64,000 nt of DNA. Source: Hydrogenispora ethanolica (GTDB taxonomy: Bacteria > Bacillota > UBA4882 > UBA8346). Of the stretch, positions 51,276 through 60,251 are shown in pieces. Position numbers and translations under genes: made by a program. The DNA lies in NCBI RefSeq assembly GCF_004340685.1, contig NZ_SLUN01000010.1, forward strand, positions 78,128 through 142,127, in the 5' to 3' direction. How positions within the stretch are numbered: position 1 is the first letter of the stretch; every line of letters starts with the position of its first letter. The notes below the pieces were generated by a model that was not told where the DNA came from, ran no database searches, and worked only from the letters and a program-made list of their open reading frames with translations.

Positions 51276-51298
51276 AAAAAAAGACGTCTAAAACGCCT
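51276..51298 (-). terminator. Terminator of the LacI-family gene
   Basis: Minus-strand AGGCGT and ACGTCT pair (one G-U) with a 5-nt loop and are followed by seven T, 40 nt after the lacI-type stop. It insulates the strong promoter just downstream. Confidence 0.7.
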
Positions 51299-51338
51299 CA
51301 ACTTCCCCATCGATGATTCACCTGGCAACCCAGAGCCT

Positions 51339-52379
51339 TCAGCGGCGCTCGCCGGTGGAAGCCCGAAAGATAACTTCGGTCGCGATATGGATCAGCTCCG
51401 CCGGGTGTTCCGGGTGCCCCATGCGCCATAGCAGTTGCTCGGCGGCCCGGCGGCCGAGCGCTTCCTTATGAATCCTGACCGTGGTCAGGTGCGGCTCCAC
51501 CACGGTCGCTTCGAAGATATCGTCAAAACCGGAGACCGCCACTTCCGCCGGAACGTTCAACCCCCGCTCCTTCAACACCTTGATCAATAGGATGGCGGTC
51601 CGGTCATTGGCGCAGACAAAAGCCGTCGGCCAATCGTTAAAATTGGCCAGCCGGGCGCGCACCTCCTCCAACTGCTGGTAATGATAGGGTTGCGGATCAA
51701 TGATGCAGCAGCGCGGGTCCGGCGCCAGACCGCTATCCTCCAGTGCCTGGCGAAAACCGCGCCAACGCTCGAAATAGCTCCGGCAAAAATGGATGTCCCC
51801 GATAAAGCCCAACCGGGAATGGCCCTGCCCGATCAGGGTCCGGGCGATCCGGCAAGTGCTTTCTTCATTCTCCATCAGGATGGTGTCCCGCTGCCATTCG
51901 CTCCCGGCCAGCTCCAGGGCGGCGTCGATGTAGACGGCGGGCAGTCCCGAGCCGAGCAGATCCCGGACGTAGTCGGCCCGCAGCGTGCCGAGGACGATCA
52001 TGCCGTCAGCGCAGTCCGGCGCGAGGCTTTGGGGCAAAAGATGCGCTTCCAGATCGGTCTGCTTGATATAGTTGAAGATCAGGTTGTAGCCGGCCTGATT
52101 CAGCGTATCGACCGCGCCGCGGGAGACAATCGACCAGTACGAAGCGTCCACGAATTGTTCATGGGTCACCACGACAATGTGGCCGGTCCTTTTGTGACCC
52201 GTCTCGCCGATCAGCGGCAAATTCTTGAGCTTCTTATACCCCATCTCCGCCGCTTTTTCCAACACCAGCTTTTGGGTCGCCTCGGCGATGCTGGGGTGGT
52301 CATTCAGGGCTTTGGAGACTGTATTTCTGGATAAACCGAGGCTGTCCGCGATATCCTGTGCGGTGACCTTCTTTTTCAT
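51339..52379 (-). CDS. LacI-family transcriptional regulator
   Basis: A 346-residue regulator. The helix-turn-helix is VTAQDIADSLGLSRNTVSKA at residues 5-24, followed by the hinge LNDHPSIAEATQKLV. The rest is a periplasmic-binding-protein-like effector domain (YWSIVSRGAVDTLNQAGYNL; VSGFDDIFEATVVEPHLTTV). The ATG at MKKKVTAQDI is preceded by GGGAAGG. No sugar genes are adjacent, so its targets are unknown; two large dyads containing TTTGCA/TGCAAA in the upstream region are possible autoregulatory operators. Confidence 0.92.
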   Translation of the reverse strand: MKKKVTAQDIADSLGLSRNTVSKALNDHPSIAEATQKLVLEKAAEMGYKKLKNLPLIGETGHKRTGHIVVVTHEQFVDASYWSIVSRGAVDTLNQAGYNLIFNYIKQTDLEAHLLPQSLAPDCADGMIVLGTLRADYVRDLLGSGLPAVYIDAALELAGSEWQRDTILMENEESTCRIARTLIGQGHSRLGFIGDIHFCRSYFERWRGFRQALEDSGLAPDPRCCIIDPQPYHYQQLEEVRARLANFNDWPTAFVCANDRTAILLIKVLKERGLNVPAEVAVSGFDDIFEATVVEPHLTTVRIHKEALGRRAAEQLLWRMGHPEHPAELIHIATEVIFRASTGERR

Positions 52380-52493
52380 GGGCGACCTTCCCACCGGTGA
52401 CTTATAAGTTAAATTCGGCCTGATGAAACAGGAAGGGATTTCATTCACCTTATTACCGCTATAATAGGATGAATAGATTCCGCTTTCGATTTC

Positions 52494-52579
52494 ATTTGCA
52501 GGTAGACTTGGGAATGCAAATCGTAGTGAAGAAATTTATTGCATCCTTTCGTTGCAAATCCAACAATTGGATTTGCAAC
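52494..52579. promoter_or_regulatory. Two dyads upstream of the LacI-family gene (candidate operators)
   Basis: ATTTGCA (52494-52500) faces TGCAAAT (52515-52521), and GTTGCAAATCCAA (52551-52563) faces TTGGATTTGCAAC (52567-52579), a perfect 13-bp-arm palindrome with a CAA centre. Both share the core TTTGCA/TGCAAA. They lie 115-200 nt upstream of the LacI start in an AT-rich region. Confidence 0.55.
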
Positions 52580-52881
52580 TATCATAACTGGAAAAAATCG
52601 AAAAGTCAATCACGGTTTCGGCCAAATTTTACATTTCTTATTTACAAATGTTACATTATCGTTTACTTCGTCCATTTCCAGCATGACCGGATTGCCGGTT
52701 CTTCCATCCCGGCAAAAACGGCATGTGTTGCGCCACGGGTCACTCGGTCGCCGCGAAGCGCAAGCCGATCATGAACATGATCCCGAGCCGTCGGAGCAGT
52801 GCTGTTGCGTTTCGCTGATTCGCTTGATACACTAAGATCGTCACTCATCGCCGAACGCAATGCCAAAGGAGGCGCACCCTT
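52580..52881. other. Non-coding region before the methyltransferase gene
   Basis: About 300 bp. The left half is AT-rich (runs such as ACATTTCTTATTTACAAATG); the right half is GC-rich. I see no convincing gene, terminator or -10/-35 pair apart from the strong AAAGGAGG ribosome site at the end. Confidence 0.4.
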
Positions 52882-53616
52882 TTGAAACAAAACAAATACG
52901 ACGATAGCGAATTTTTCAACAAATACAGCCAGATGGCCCGTTCCATCGGCGGGCTGGAGGCCGCCGGGGAATGGCATGTTTTCCGGGTGATGCTTCCCGA
53001 ATTTTCGGGTAAGCGGGTCCTGGATCTTGGCTGCGGTTTCGGCTGGCACTGCCGTTACGCCCGCGAGCAAGGCGCCCGTTCGGTGCTGGGCGTCGATCTA
53101 TCCGAGAAGATGCTGGCGCGCGCCCGGGCCGCCACCGCCGATCCCGCCATCGAATACCGCCGACTGGCGATCGAGGACATCGACTTCCCCGCCGCCGGGT
53201 TCGACATCGTGGTCAGTTCCCTGGCCCTGCATTACGTCGAGTGCTTCGACCTCGTCTGTCAGAAAGTCCAGCACAACTTGACGCCGGGCGGCCATTTCGT
53301 ATTCTCCGTCGAACATCCCATCTTTACTGCCCGCGCCGCCCAGGACTGGCACTACGGCCCCCAGGGCGAGAAACTGCACTGGCCGGTCGACGACTACCAG
53401 ACCGAAGGCGCCCGTACCGCCAGATTCCTCGATGAGGATGTCGTCAAATACCACCGGACCCTCGCCAGCTATCTCAACACCCTCATCGCGGCCGGCTTCC
53501 GCATCACCGAAATCGCCGAACCTGTCCCGTCCCCGGAAATGCTGGCGCAGCACCCCGACTACCGCCACGAACTGCGCCGCCCCATGTTCCTGCTCGTCGC
53601 GGCGGTGAAGGATTAG
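52882..53616 (+). CDS. Class I SAM-dependent methyltransferase
   Basis: A 244-residue methyltransferase. The SAM-binding motif I is KRVLDLGCGFGWHCRYA, motif II SVLGVDLSEKMLARA, and FDIVVSSLALHYV marks motif IV. TTG is the start, with AAAGGAGG 10 nt upstream. The family resembles UbiE/BioC-like small-molecule methyltransferases; the C-terminal phrase PEMLAQHPDYRHELRRPMFL is typical of a Bacillota subgroup. The substrate is unknown and neighbours offer no hint. Confidence 0.88.
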   Translation: MKQNKYDDSEFFNKYSQMARSIGGLEAAGEWHVFRVMLPEFSGKRVLDLGCGFGWHCRYAREQGARSVLGVDLSEKMLARARAATADPAIEYRRLAIEDIDFPAAGFDIVVSSLALHYVECFDLVCQKVQHNLTPGGHFVFSVEHPIFTARAAQDWHYGPQGEKLHWPVDDYQTEGARTARFLDEDVVKYHRTLASYLNTLIAAGFRITEIAEPVPSPEMLAQHPDYRHELRRPMFLLVAAVKD

Positions 53617-53747
53617 GAATGCACTTGCTTTCGACAAATTGATATGCCGGCCTCAAAAAACGCCTCCGTCATCCCCATTCCATTCTAACTCCCCCACATC
53701 CTCAATAAAATTCATAACGGAATTGAGATGTGGGGGGATCAAGGAGA

Positions 53748-55199
53748 ATGAACAAAGACTTTCTCACCGATAGCCAGGGCATACCGGTCAGTGACGATCA
53801 ACATTCCTTAAGCCTCGGCCCAAGCGGCCCGATCGTAATGGCAGATCCGGTTTTCCTCGAAAAGCTGGCCCACTTTGACCGCGAACGCGTTCCCGAAAGA
53901 GTGTTGCACGCCAAAGGCGCCGGAGCGTTCGGCTTCTTCCGGCCTTACCAGTCCATGGCCCAATTCACCAAGGCCGACTTCCTGCAGAGTCCCGAAACGA
54001 TAACCCCGGTTTTCGTCCGGTTCTCGTTGGCCGGCGGCTCGCAGGGCGGCGCGGATACCGTCCGGGACATCCGGGGCTTCGCGGTGCGGTTTTATACGGA
54101 CGAAGGCAACTACGACCTCGTCGGCAACCACGTTCCGGTATTTCCGTTCCGCGACCCGCTCCAGTTTCCCGATTTTGTGCACGCCATCAAACCCGATCCG
54201 GTCTCCAATATCCGGGGCGGACCGATCGGGACCAGCCGTTTCTGGGATTTCATGTCACTGCGGCCCGAATCCATGAACTTTCTCAGCTACTTGTTTTCGG
54301 ATATCGGAACGGTCCAAAGCTACCGGACCATTCAGGGTTTTGGCATTAATACCTTCAAGTGGGTCAACTTGCGCGGGGATGAGGTATCCATCAAGTACCA
54401 CTGGGAGCCTTGCGCCGGAGTCCAATGCATCGACAGCCGGACCGCCACTCAACTGGCGGGAAGCGACCCCGACATCGCCGGCAGGGATCTCTTTGAGACC
54501 ATCGCCGCCGGTCAACCGGTCGAATACGAGCTGTGCGTCCAGATTATGAACGTGTCCGATGCAGCCAATCAACCGTTCGATCCCCTGGATCCCACCAAGA
54601 TCTGGCCCGAAGACATGATTCCGCTGCTGCCGGTGGGAATGATGACGCTCAATAAAAATCCCGGGGACTTCTTCGTCGAAGTCGAGCAGGCCGCCTTCTC
54701 CCCCGCCTCCCTCGTCCCCGGGATCACACTTTCAAACGATCGCATCCTGCAGGGCCGGGTCTTTCCCTATGGCGATACCCAGCGCTACCGGATCGGCCCC
54801 AACTATGCCAACCTGCCCATCAATCGCCCGCGCCATCCGGTGCACCACAAAATGCAGGCCGGACCGATGCAAACCCGCTGCAATGACGGCATCGCCAATT
54901 ACCTCCCCAACACTCTGGGCGGCGGAATGCCCCTGCCCGCCCCGGAGCGCGGCTGTCCCGCCCCCCAGTTCGCCTCCGGCGAAATCGCCCGGACCGAACC
55001 CGAGGGCGACGACTACTATCAACCCGGCTGCCGCTACCGGAACATGACCGAGCTGGAAAAGCAACATTTCGTCTCCAACATCGTCGAAAACCTCAGCCAG
55101 GCCTACGAACCGATCCAAAACCGCATGCTCGAACATTTCCTGCGCACCGACCCCGACCTCGGCCGCAGAATCGCCCAGGGGATTCAGACGGTACCGTAA
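53748..55199 (+). CDS. katA: Clade 3 monofunctional heme catalase
   Basis: A 483-residue small-subunit catalase. Distal His lies in RVPERVLHAKGAGAFGFF, the distal Asn in YDLVGNHVPVF, and the heme-ligand Tyr in GRVFPYGDTQRYRIGPNY. VRDIRGFAVRFYTDEGNYDL is the usual NADPH/active-site region. The ATG has AAGGAG only 2-3 nt upstream; a GTG six codons earlier is possible. It detoxifies hydrogen peroxide, suggesting at least transient oxygen exposure. A terminator follows the gene. Confidence 0.95.
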   Translation: MNKDFLTDSQGIPVSDDQHSLSLGPSGPIVMADPVFLEKLAHFDRERVPERVLHAKGAGAFGFFRPYQSMAQFTKADFLQSPETITPVFVRFSLAGGSQGGADTVRDIRGFAVRFYTDEGNYDLVGNHVPVFPFRDPLQFPDFVHAIKPDPVSNIRGGPIGTSRFWDFMSLRPESMNFLSYLFSDIGTVQSYRTIQGFGINTFKWVNLRGDEVSIKYHWEPCAGVQCIDSRTATQLAGSDPDIAGRDLFETIAAGQPVEYELCVQIMNVSDAANQPFDPLDPTKIWPEDMIPLLPVGMMTLNKNPGDFFVEVEQAAFSPASLVPGITLSNDRILQGRVFPYGDTQRYRIGPNYANLPINRPRHPVHHKMQAGPMQTRCNDGIANYLPNTLGGGMPLPAPERGCPAPQFASGEIARTEPEGDDYYQPGCRYRNMTELEKQHFVSNIVENLSQAYEPIQNRMLEHFLRTDPDLGRRIAQGIQTVP

Positions 55200-55252
55200 T
55201 GACCGTTTGGTTGCTTCCTGCCATGCTTACGTTAAAGGGTTCCACGATTCCT

Positions 55253-55285
55253 CCCGCCTTCGCGTTGAAGGCGGGCGACCTTTTT
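55253..55285 (+). terminator. Catalase terminator
   Basis: CCCGCCTTC and GAAGGCGGG pair perfectly around GCGTT, followed by CGACC and TTTTT, 54 nt after the catalase stop. Confidence 0.75.
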
Positions 55286-55361
55286 CCGGGGCAACGGCGT
55301 TCGCTTCAACGGATGTGATTTGCGAAAATCATGCCGCTTCACCTAGTTCCGCAAATCATGA

Positions 55362-55404
55362 TAAAAAAAACGGGCCGTTGCATCCCGGATGAAAGCAGCG
55401 GCCC
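55362..55404 (-). terminator. Terminator of the kinase-like gene
   Basis: On the minus strand GGGCCG-C-TGC pairs with GCA-A-CGGCCC, with an inner CATCCGGGATG stem, followed by G and eight T. Confidence 0.8.
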
Positions 55405-55415
55405 AAAACCTTCCT

Positions 55416-56822
55416 TTACTCCCTCATCTCCTCCCTCCCAACGATCCTCCACCCCTTGCCCCGCCGCTCCAAGGTCAACCGCTCCAGGCTCCTCCGGAAC
55501 CGCCACCCCTCCTCGGTAAACTCCCGCCAGCGCAAGCGGACCGCCACCACCGCCCGCGAATCGTCCCGCGACAGCAGCCGCAATCCCTCCAGATCGGCGA
55601 CGGGCGCCAGCGCCACCGCCTCCGCCAAGGCCATCCGGCGTTGCCACGCCCGGCGAAAGTCCCGGCTCCAGCGTTCCGCTTCCCCGGCGGCAGCGGCCGC
55701 CACCGGCCGCCGGCTCTGATCGTAAAATTGCCTGGCGATCCCCTGCGGATCCGCCAAAGGCCGATCCTCTCCAGCCAGCCAAAGGCTCAACGCCCCCAGC
55801 GCCAAAATTCCGCCGCAGGCCGTCGCCAGGATGCGGCCGGCCCGCCGCGCCAAACAGCGCCTCCGATAGCCCCGGACGACGGTCCGCTCCCGCTCCTCCA
55901 CCCCGGCCGGCGACGCCGGAAGAACCTCCCGGCGGGCCAGCAACTCCTCCCAGACCCGTTCCACTTCGTCCGTCCCCGGCCGACGTTCCGGATCCGGCCC
56001 CAGCAACGCCAGCACCAGCCGCGACGCTTCCGCCGGAATGCCCGGCCGGAAGACTTCGGGTGGAATCAGCTCTCCCTTGCGCAAGGCGGCCGTGGGCCAG
56101 CCCCGCCGCAGCTCGTAAGGGAGCCGTCCCGTCCAAAACCAATAGATGATCAAGCCCAGATAATACCGGTCCCCCGCCGCGCCCGATCCGCCGGAACGAT
56201 ACTCCTCCGGCGGCCGGCACTCCGCCAGCCCCTGCGGCAGCTCCAGTTCGGGCCGGACCAGATGTTCCCGGAACCAGGGATCGGGCATCGCTACCGCCCG
56301 GCCGTCATAACGCAACCGCCGCCAATCGGGCCGTCCCACCGCCAGGCCCGCCCGGTGCAACCGGGCATAGTCCCGGATCAGCGCCCGGACCCCGCGCAAC
56401 AGGCTCTCGGGATCAGCCAGCCGTTCCGCCGCCCGGTCGAGCGGCCGGCTCCGCCGCAGCGGCCAGCCCAGCCAATACCGCTCCTGATAGGCCAGAGGCC
56501 CCGCCACCGGCAGGATCCCCGCTCCGTCCGGCGGGACCGGATGAACCAGCGCCCGCCGCTCGGCCTCGCTCCGCAGCCAATTCAAGTCGGCGCTGCCCGG
56601 CCGGCCGTTCAACCGTTCCCAATGATACAACGCCAGGCCATCCGCGGCTTGCCCGCACTGAAAGACGACTCCGTCCTCCGACTGCTCCCCAAGGAACAAC
56701 CATTCGCTCAAAGTATTTTCCACCTCTTCCACGAGGTAGAGTACCCAAAAAACTCCCACCGGATTCCAGCGGTCCGTTCCTTCCCCAGTCTTCTCCCCCG
56801 GACACTTGCCAGTGATTAACAT
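55416..56822 (-). CDS. Membrane-anchored protein-kinase-like protein lacking catalytic motifs
   Basis: A frame of up to 468 residues. Residues about 40-300 follow the protein-kinase fold in outline: LHRAGLAVGRPDWRRLRYDG stands where HRDLKPxN should be, VAMPDPWF where DFG should be, PPEEYRSGGSG resembles APE, and DRYYLGLIIYWFWTGRLPYE matches the kinase helix F region. The catalytic HRD and DFG aspartates are missing, so it is a probable pseudokinase. One membrane segment (RILATACGGILALGALSLWL) is followed by a 110-residue extracytoplasmic domain. The start is uncertain: ATG at 56822 has a poor ribosome site; a TTG about 40 codons later has GAGGTGG upstream. Confidence 0.55.
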   Translation of the reverse strand: MLITGKCPGEKTGEGTDRWNPVGVFWVLYLVEEVENTLSEWLFLGEQSEDGVVFQCGQAADGLALYHWERLNGRPGSADLNWLRSEAERRALVHPVPPDGAGILPVAGPLAYQERYWLGWPLRRSRPLDRAAERLADPESLLRGVRALIRDYARLHRAGLAVGRPDWRRLRYDGRAVAMPDPWFREHLVRPELELPQGLAECRPPEEYRSGGSGAAGDRYYLGLIIYWFWTGRLPYELRRGWPTAALRKGELIPPEVFRPGIPAEASRLVLALLGPDPERRPGTDEVERVWEELLARREVLPASPAGVEERERTVVRGYRRRCLARRAGRILATACGGILALGALSLWLAGEDRPLADPQGIARQFYDQSRRPVAAAAAGEAERWSRDFRRAWQRRMALAEAVALAPVADLEGLRLLSRDDSRAVVAVRLRWREFTEEGWRFRRSLERLTLERRGKGWRIVGREEMRE

Positions 56823-56835
56823 CCGGTAAAAAATC

Positions 56836-56864
56836 TTGACCGTCTGCCAATCCGATCATATAAT
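56836..56864 (+). promoter_or_regulatory. Promoter of the TetR-EmrAB operon
   Basis: TTGACC, 17 nt, TATAAT: near-consensus sigma-A promoter 46 nt upstream of the TetR gene. A short dyad (TCAA..TTGA, 56866-56877) overlaps the expected transcription start and may be the repressor site. Confidence 0.75.
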
Positions 56865-56909
56865 TCAACTAATTGACTGGAATCGTCGAAAAGTTAGGGA
56901 GGTGGAGCC

Positions 56910-57530
56910 ATGACCGAAGCATTGACCAGCGAGAAGCATCAGTGCATCTTGGATGCGGCCCAGCAACGGTTCGCCCGTTACGGGCTGGCCAAAGTGACCA
57001 TGGATGAGATCGCCCAGGATCTGGGAATGGGCAAAGCTTCGCTTTATTACTATTTCCCCACCAAGGAGAGTATCTATAAGGAAGTGATCACCCGCGAGCA
57101 GAACCGTTTCATCGAGCAGATGGCCGCCCTGCTCCGGGAGCCACGGCCGGCCGGCGCCAAGCTCCGGCTGTATCTCGAGCGGCGCTGGGTCTACCTGAAT
57201 GAGCTGTTGAACCTGAGCGCCATCAACGTCCATACCATTCACCAGATGAAACCGCTCTTCGGCGATTTATACCAGAGGTTCGGCCAGCGCGAAAGGGCCC
57301 TCATCCAGCAGATCCTGGACGAAGGCAGGGAGACGGGCGAATTCGCCGTCGCCGACAGCTGCCAGACCGCCGCGGTCATCCTAAATATGCTGCGCGGCCT
57401 GCGGTTTTACTATTTCAAGACCACCGACGCCCTCACGGTGGGTTCGCCGGAATACCAAAAACTCTGCGCCGACGTCGCGCTGATGACCGAGATCATCCTG
57501 CACGGCATCACCGCGCCGGCTCAGAAATAA
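56910..57530 (+). CDS. TetR-family transcriptional regulator
   Basis: A 206-residue repressor with helix-turn-helix in ILDAAQQRFARYGLAKVTMD and EIAQDLGMGKASLYYYFPTK (residues 10-50). The C-terminal ligand domain is variable. AGGGAGGTGG precedes the ATG. It is the first gene of the operon with the EmrA/EmrB-like pump, so drug-responsive autoregulation is likely. Confidence 0.93.
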   Translation: MTEALTSEKHQCILDAAQQRFARYGLAKVTMDEIAQDLGMGKASLYYYFPTKESIYKEVITREQNRFIEQMAALLREPRPAGAKLRLYLERRWVYLNELLNLSAINVHTIHQMKPLFGDLYQRFGQRERALIQQILDEGRETGEFAVADSCQTAAVILNMLRGLRFYYFKTTDALTVGSPEYQKLCADVALMTEIILHGITAPAQK

Positions 57531-57644
57531 AGGCTCGATCCATCGGCGCCGCAATCCGTTTTGGAGACACTCCAAAGCGGTTGCGGCCCATTCCTCATCG
57601 TGCGAGAAATCAGTCGCCATTTCTCCGGAAAGGGAGTATCCATA

Positions 57645-58544
57645 ATGAAAATTGCTTTCGCCAAAAATCTGTTCATCCCGGTCGTCCTCGTCCTGGCCCT
57701 GGCGGCCGGGGGCGGCTGGTACTGGTATACCAGCATGAGCGGGTATATCGAGACCGACGACGCCATCGTCGACGGCTACCAGGCGACTATCGGCTCGAAG
57801 ATCCTGGGCCGGATCGCGGGCCTCCTGGTCAAGGAGAACCAAAAAGTCCAGGCGGGCCAGACCCTCGTCCAGCTGGACGACTCCGATCTGCGGGCCCAGG
57901 AGAACCAGGCCCAGGCGGCGCTGGCCTATGCCCAGCAAAACGTGAACCTGGCCCGGGTCAACCAAGCCAAGGCCCAGGAGGATTTCGCGCGGGCCGCGGC
58001 CCAATTCAAAGCGGGCTTCATCTCCAGGGAACAATATGACCACGCCAAGAGCGCCCTGGATGTGACCCGGGCGCAGATCGCCATCGCCCAGAGCCAGGTG
58101 GCCAGCGCCCAAAGCCAGCTGAACGTGGTCCGGACCCAACTGCTGAACACCCGGATCGCCGCCCCCATGGGCGGCGTAATCTCCAAACGCTGGGTGATGA
58201 CAGGCGATGTGGTGCAGGCCGGCCAATCGATCTTCTCCATCTATGACGTGCAACACGTCTGGGTCACCGCCAATTTTGAAGAGACCAAGCTGGCGCGGTT
58301 GCGAGTCGGCGAGCCGGTGGCCATCGCCGTCGACGCCTATCCCGGAGCCCGCTTCCAGGGCCGGGTCCAGGAGATCGGCGCCAATACCGCCGCCCAATTC
58401 TCGCTGATTCCGCCGAATAACGCCTCGGGCAACTTCACCAAGATCACCCAGCGGATTCCGGTCAAGATCACCTTCGCCTCGCTCTCCGCCGCCCAGCCGC
58501 TCCTGCCGGGCATGTCGGTCGAGGTCAAAGTGAAGGTGAACTAA
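57645..58544 (+). CDS. HlyD/EmrA-type efflux adaptor protein
   Basis: A 299-residue membrane-fusion protein. TM anchor FIPVVLVLALAAGGGWYWYT near the N-terminus, split lipoyl/biotinyl domain (ETDDAIVDGYQATIGSKILG; LLNTRIAAPMGGVISKRWVM) and an alanine/glutamine-rich alpha-helical hairpin at about residues 90-160. ATG at MKIAFAKN is preceded by AAGGGAG. It pairs with the MFS pump encoded immediately after; in diderms such adaptors reach an outer-membrane channel. Confidence 0.92.
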   Translation: MKIAFAKNLFIPVVLVLALAAGGGWYWYTSMSGYIETDDAIVDGYQATIGSKILGRIAGLLVKENQKVQAGQTLVQLDDSDLRAQENQAQAALAYAQQNVNLARVNQAKAQEDFARAAAQFKAGFISREQYDHAKSALDVTRAQIAIAQSQVASAQSQLNVVRTQLLNTRIAAPMGGVISKRWVMTGDVVQAGQSIFSIYDVQHVWVTANFEETKLARLRVGEPVAIAVDAYPGARFQGRVQEIGANTAAQFSLIPPNNASGNFTKITQRIPVKITFASLSAAQPLLPGMSVEVKVKVN

Positions 58545-60185
58545 ATGGCAGTCCATCATCTGCTGCAGCGCAAGCTGATCAGCCGCTTCGCGTCGCTCCA
58601 CCCCGAGCACGAGTCCTACCGCTGGTGGGTCCTGGCCAATATCATGGTCGGCACCTTCATGGCGGTCCTGGACGCCACCATCGTCAATGTCGGACTGCCC
58701 AAGATCATGGCGGCCTTCGGCGCCAGCCTGGATAAGATCGAATGGATCTCCACCGCCTATATGCTGGTCTTCGCGGTGATGCTGCCCACCTCCGGCTGGC
58801 TCGCCGATCATTTCGGCTACAAGCGGTCGTACTTCACGGCGCTGCTCCTGTTCACCGCCGGTTCGCTCCTTTGCAGTCTCGCCTGGAACGAAAACTCGCT
58901 GATCTTCTTCCGGGTCATCCAGGGCGCCGGCGGCGGCCTGATGATGCCGGTCGGCATGGCCATCGTCACCCGGGAGTTCCCGCCGGAACAACGCGGCATG
59001 GCCCTGGGTTTCTGGGGGATCGCCGCCGCCGCCTCGATCTCGCTGGGGCCGCTGATCGGCGGCTATCTGGTGGATAATCTGAGCTGGCAGTCGATCTTCA
59101 GCGTCAATGTCCCGGTGGGTCTCTTCGGCATGCTGGCGACGCTCGTCATTCAGCGGGAATACCGGACCGAGACCTCCCGCTCCTTCGATCTGGTCGGCTT
59201 TCTGTCGATGGCGTTTTTCCTGACCTTTCTGTTGATCGCCCTCTCCGACGGAAATGCCTCCTGGAACATCGGCGGCTGGACCTCCCCGTTCATCCTGGGC
59301 TGTTTCGCCGTCTCCCTGGTCGGACTGGTGATCTTTCTTTACACCGAGTTTACCGTGGCGCATCCCTTGATCGAGCTGCGCCTGCTGAAAAATTTCAATT
59401 ACGGCATCTCCTGCCTGGTCCTGTTCATCTTCGGCCTGGGGATGTTCGGCAGCACCTTCATCCAGCCGATGTATCTCCAGAATTCGCTGGGCTACACCGC
59501 CCTGCAGGCCGGCGCGGTCTTCCTGCCGGTCGGGATCATTCAGGGGCTGATCTCGCCGATCGCCGGGAGCCTGGCCGACAAGATCAATCCCAAGGTCCCG
59601 ACCATCCTGGGGATTATCCTGATGGCCGCCAGCCTCTACTTGAACAGCTTTCTGTCGCTCTTCTCCGAGCGGGAGCAGATCATGATCCCGCTCTATCTGC
59701 GCGGCTTGGGAATGGGGATCCTTTTCACCCCCTTAAGCACCCTGGCCCTCTCCCAGATCCCCCGCGAGAAGATGGCCCAGGCCTCGGGGATCTTCAATGT
59801 CATCCGCCAGGTGGGCGGGAGTTTCGGCGTGGCCATGCTGGGGACGATCCTCACCCAACGCCAGATCTTCCACACCGCCATCGCCGGCCAGGCGGTGCGG
59901 CTGGAGTCGCCGGTCTTCAAAAATACGCTGAACGCCGTGATCAGCTTCGCCAAGGCGATGGCCGGCGGCCCGGCGTACCATACCGCGATTCGCGCCTATA
60001 ACGACACTCTCCGGGCCGAGGTGCTGATCATCAGCCATCTCTCCAAGCAAGCATTCGTGCAGGCGGTCAACGATTGTTACCTAGTGACCGCGGTGGTCAC
60101 CACCATCGGGATCATTCCCATCCTTTTCCTGAAGGTCAATAAAAAAAAGACCGCCGGCCATGGCGCGCCGCCCAGTGTGGAATAG
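58545..60185 (+). CDS. MFS multidrug transporter, DHA2 family (EmrB-like)
   Basis: A 546-residue, 14-helix major-facilitator protein. MVGTFMAVLDATIVNVGLPK (motif D1 region), GWLADHFGYKRSYF (motif A) and VIQGAGGGLMMPVGMAIV (motif B/C) are characteristic. The ATG begins directly after the adaptor stop. A drug/proton antiporter under the upstream TetR repressor; the substrate is unknown. Confidence 0.93.
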   Translation: MAVHHLLQRKLISRFASLHPEHESYRWWVLANIMVGTFMAVLDATIVNVGLPKIMAAFGASLDKIEWISTAYMLVFAVMLPTSGWLADHFGYKRSYFTALLLFTAGSLLCSLAWNENSLIFFRVIQGAGGGLMMPVGMAIVTREFPPEQRGMALGFWGIAAAASISLGPLIGGYLVDNLSWQSIFSVNVPVGLFGMLATLVIQREYRTETSRSFDLVGFLSMAFFLTFLLIALSDGNASWNIGGWTSPFILGCFAVSLVGLVIFLYTEFTVAHPLIELRLLKNFNYGISCLVLFIFGLGMFGSTFIQPMYLQNSLGYTALQAGAVFLPVGIIQGLISPIAGSLADKINPKVPTILGIILMAASLYLNSFLSLFSEREQIMIPLYLRGLGMGILFTPLSTLALSQIPREKMAQASGIFNVIRQVGGSFGVAMLGTILTQRQIFHTAIAGQAVRLESPVFKNTLNAVISFAKAMAGGPAYHTAIRAYNDTLRAEVLIISHLSKQAFVQAVNDCYLVTAVVTTIGIIPILFLKVNKKKTAGHGAPPSVE

Positions 60186-60215
60186 AGCGGAGCTTGGACC
60201 CTTTGGAAAAAAGCA

Positions 60216-60242
60216 GGCGGCCACCGGGCCGCCAGTTTTTTT
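60216..60242 (+). terminator. Terminator of the TetR-EmrAB operon
   Basis: GGCGGCC and GGCCGCC pair perfectly around ACCG, followed by AG and seven T, 30 nt after the pump stop. Confidence 0.85.
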
Positions 60243-60251
60243 CGATGCAGT

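Noticed and set aside
57381..59363. 660-codon minus-strand frame opposite the efflux genes
   Set aside because: Asp/Gly/His-rich shadow of the EmrA/EmrB coding sequence; no start signal or recognisable domain.
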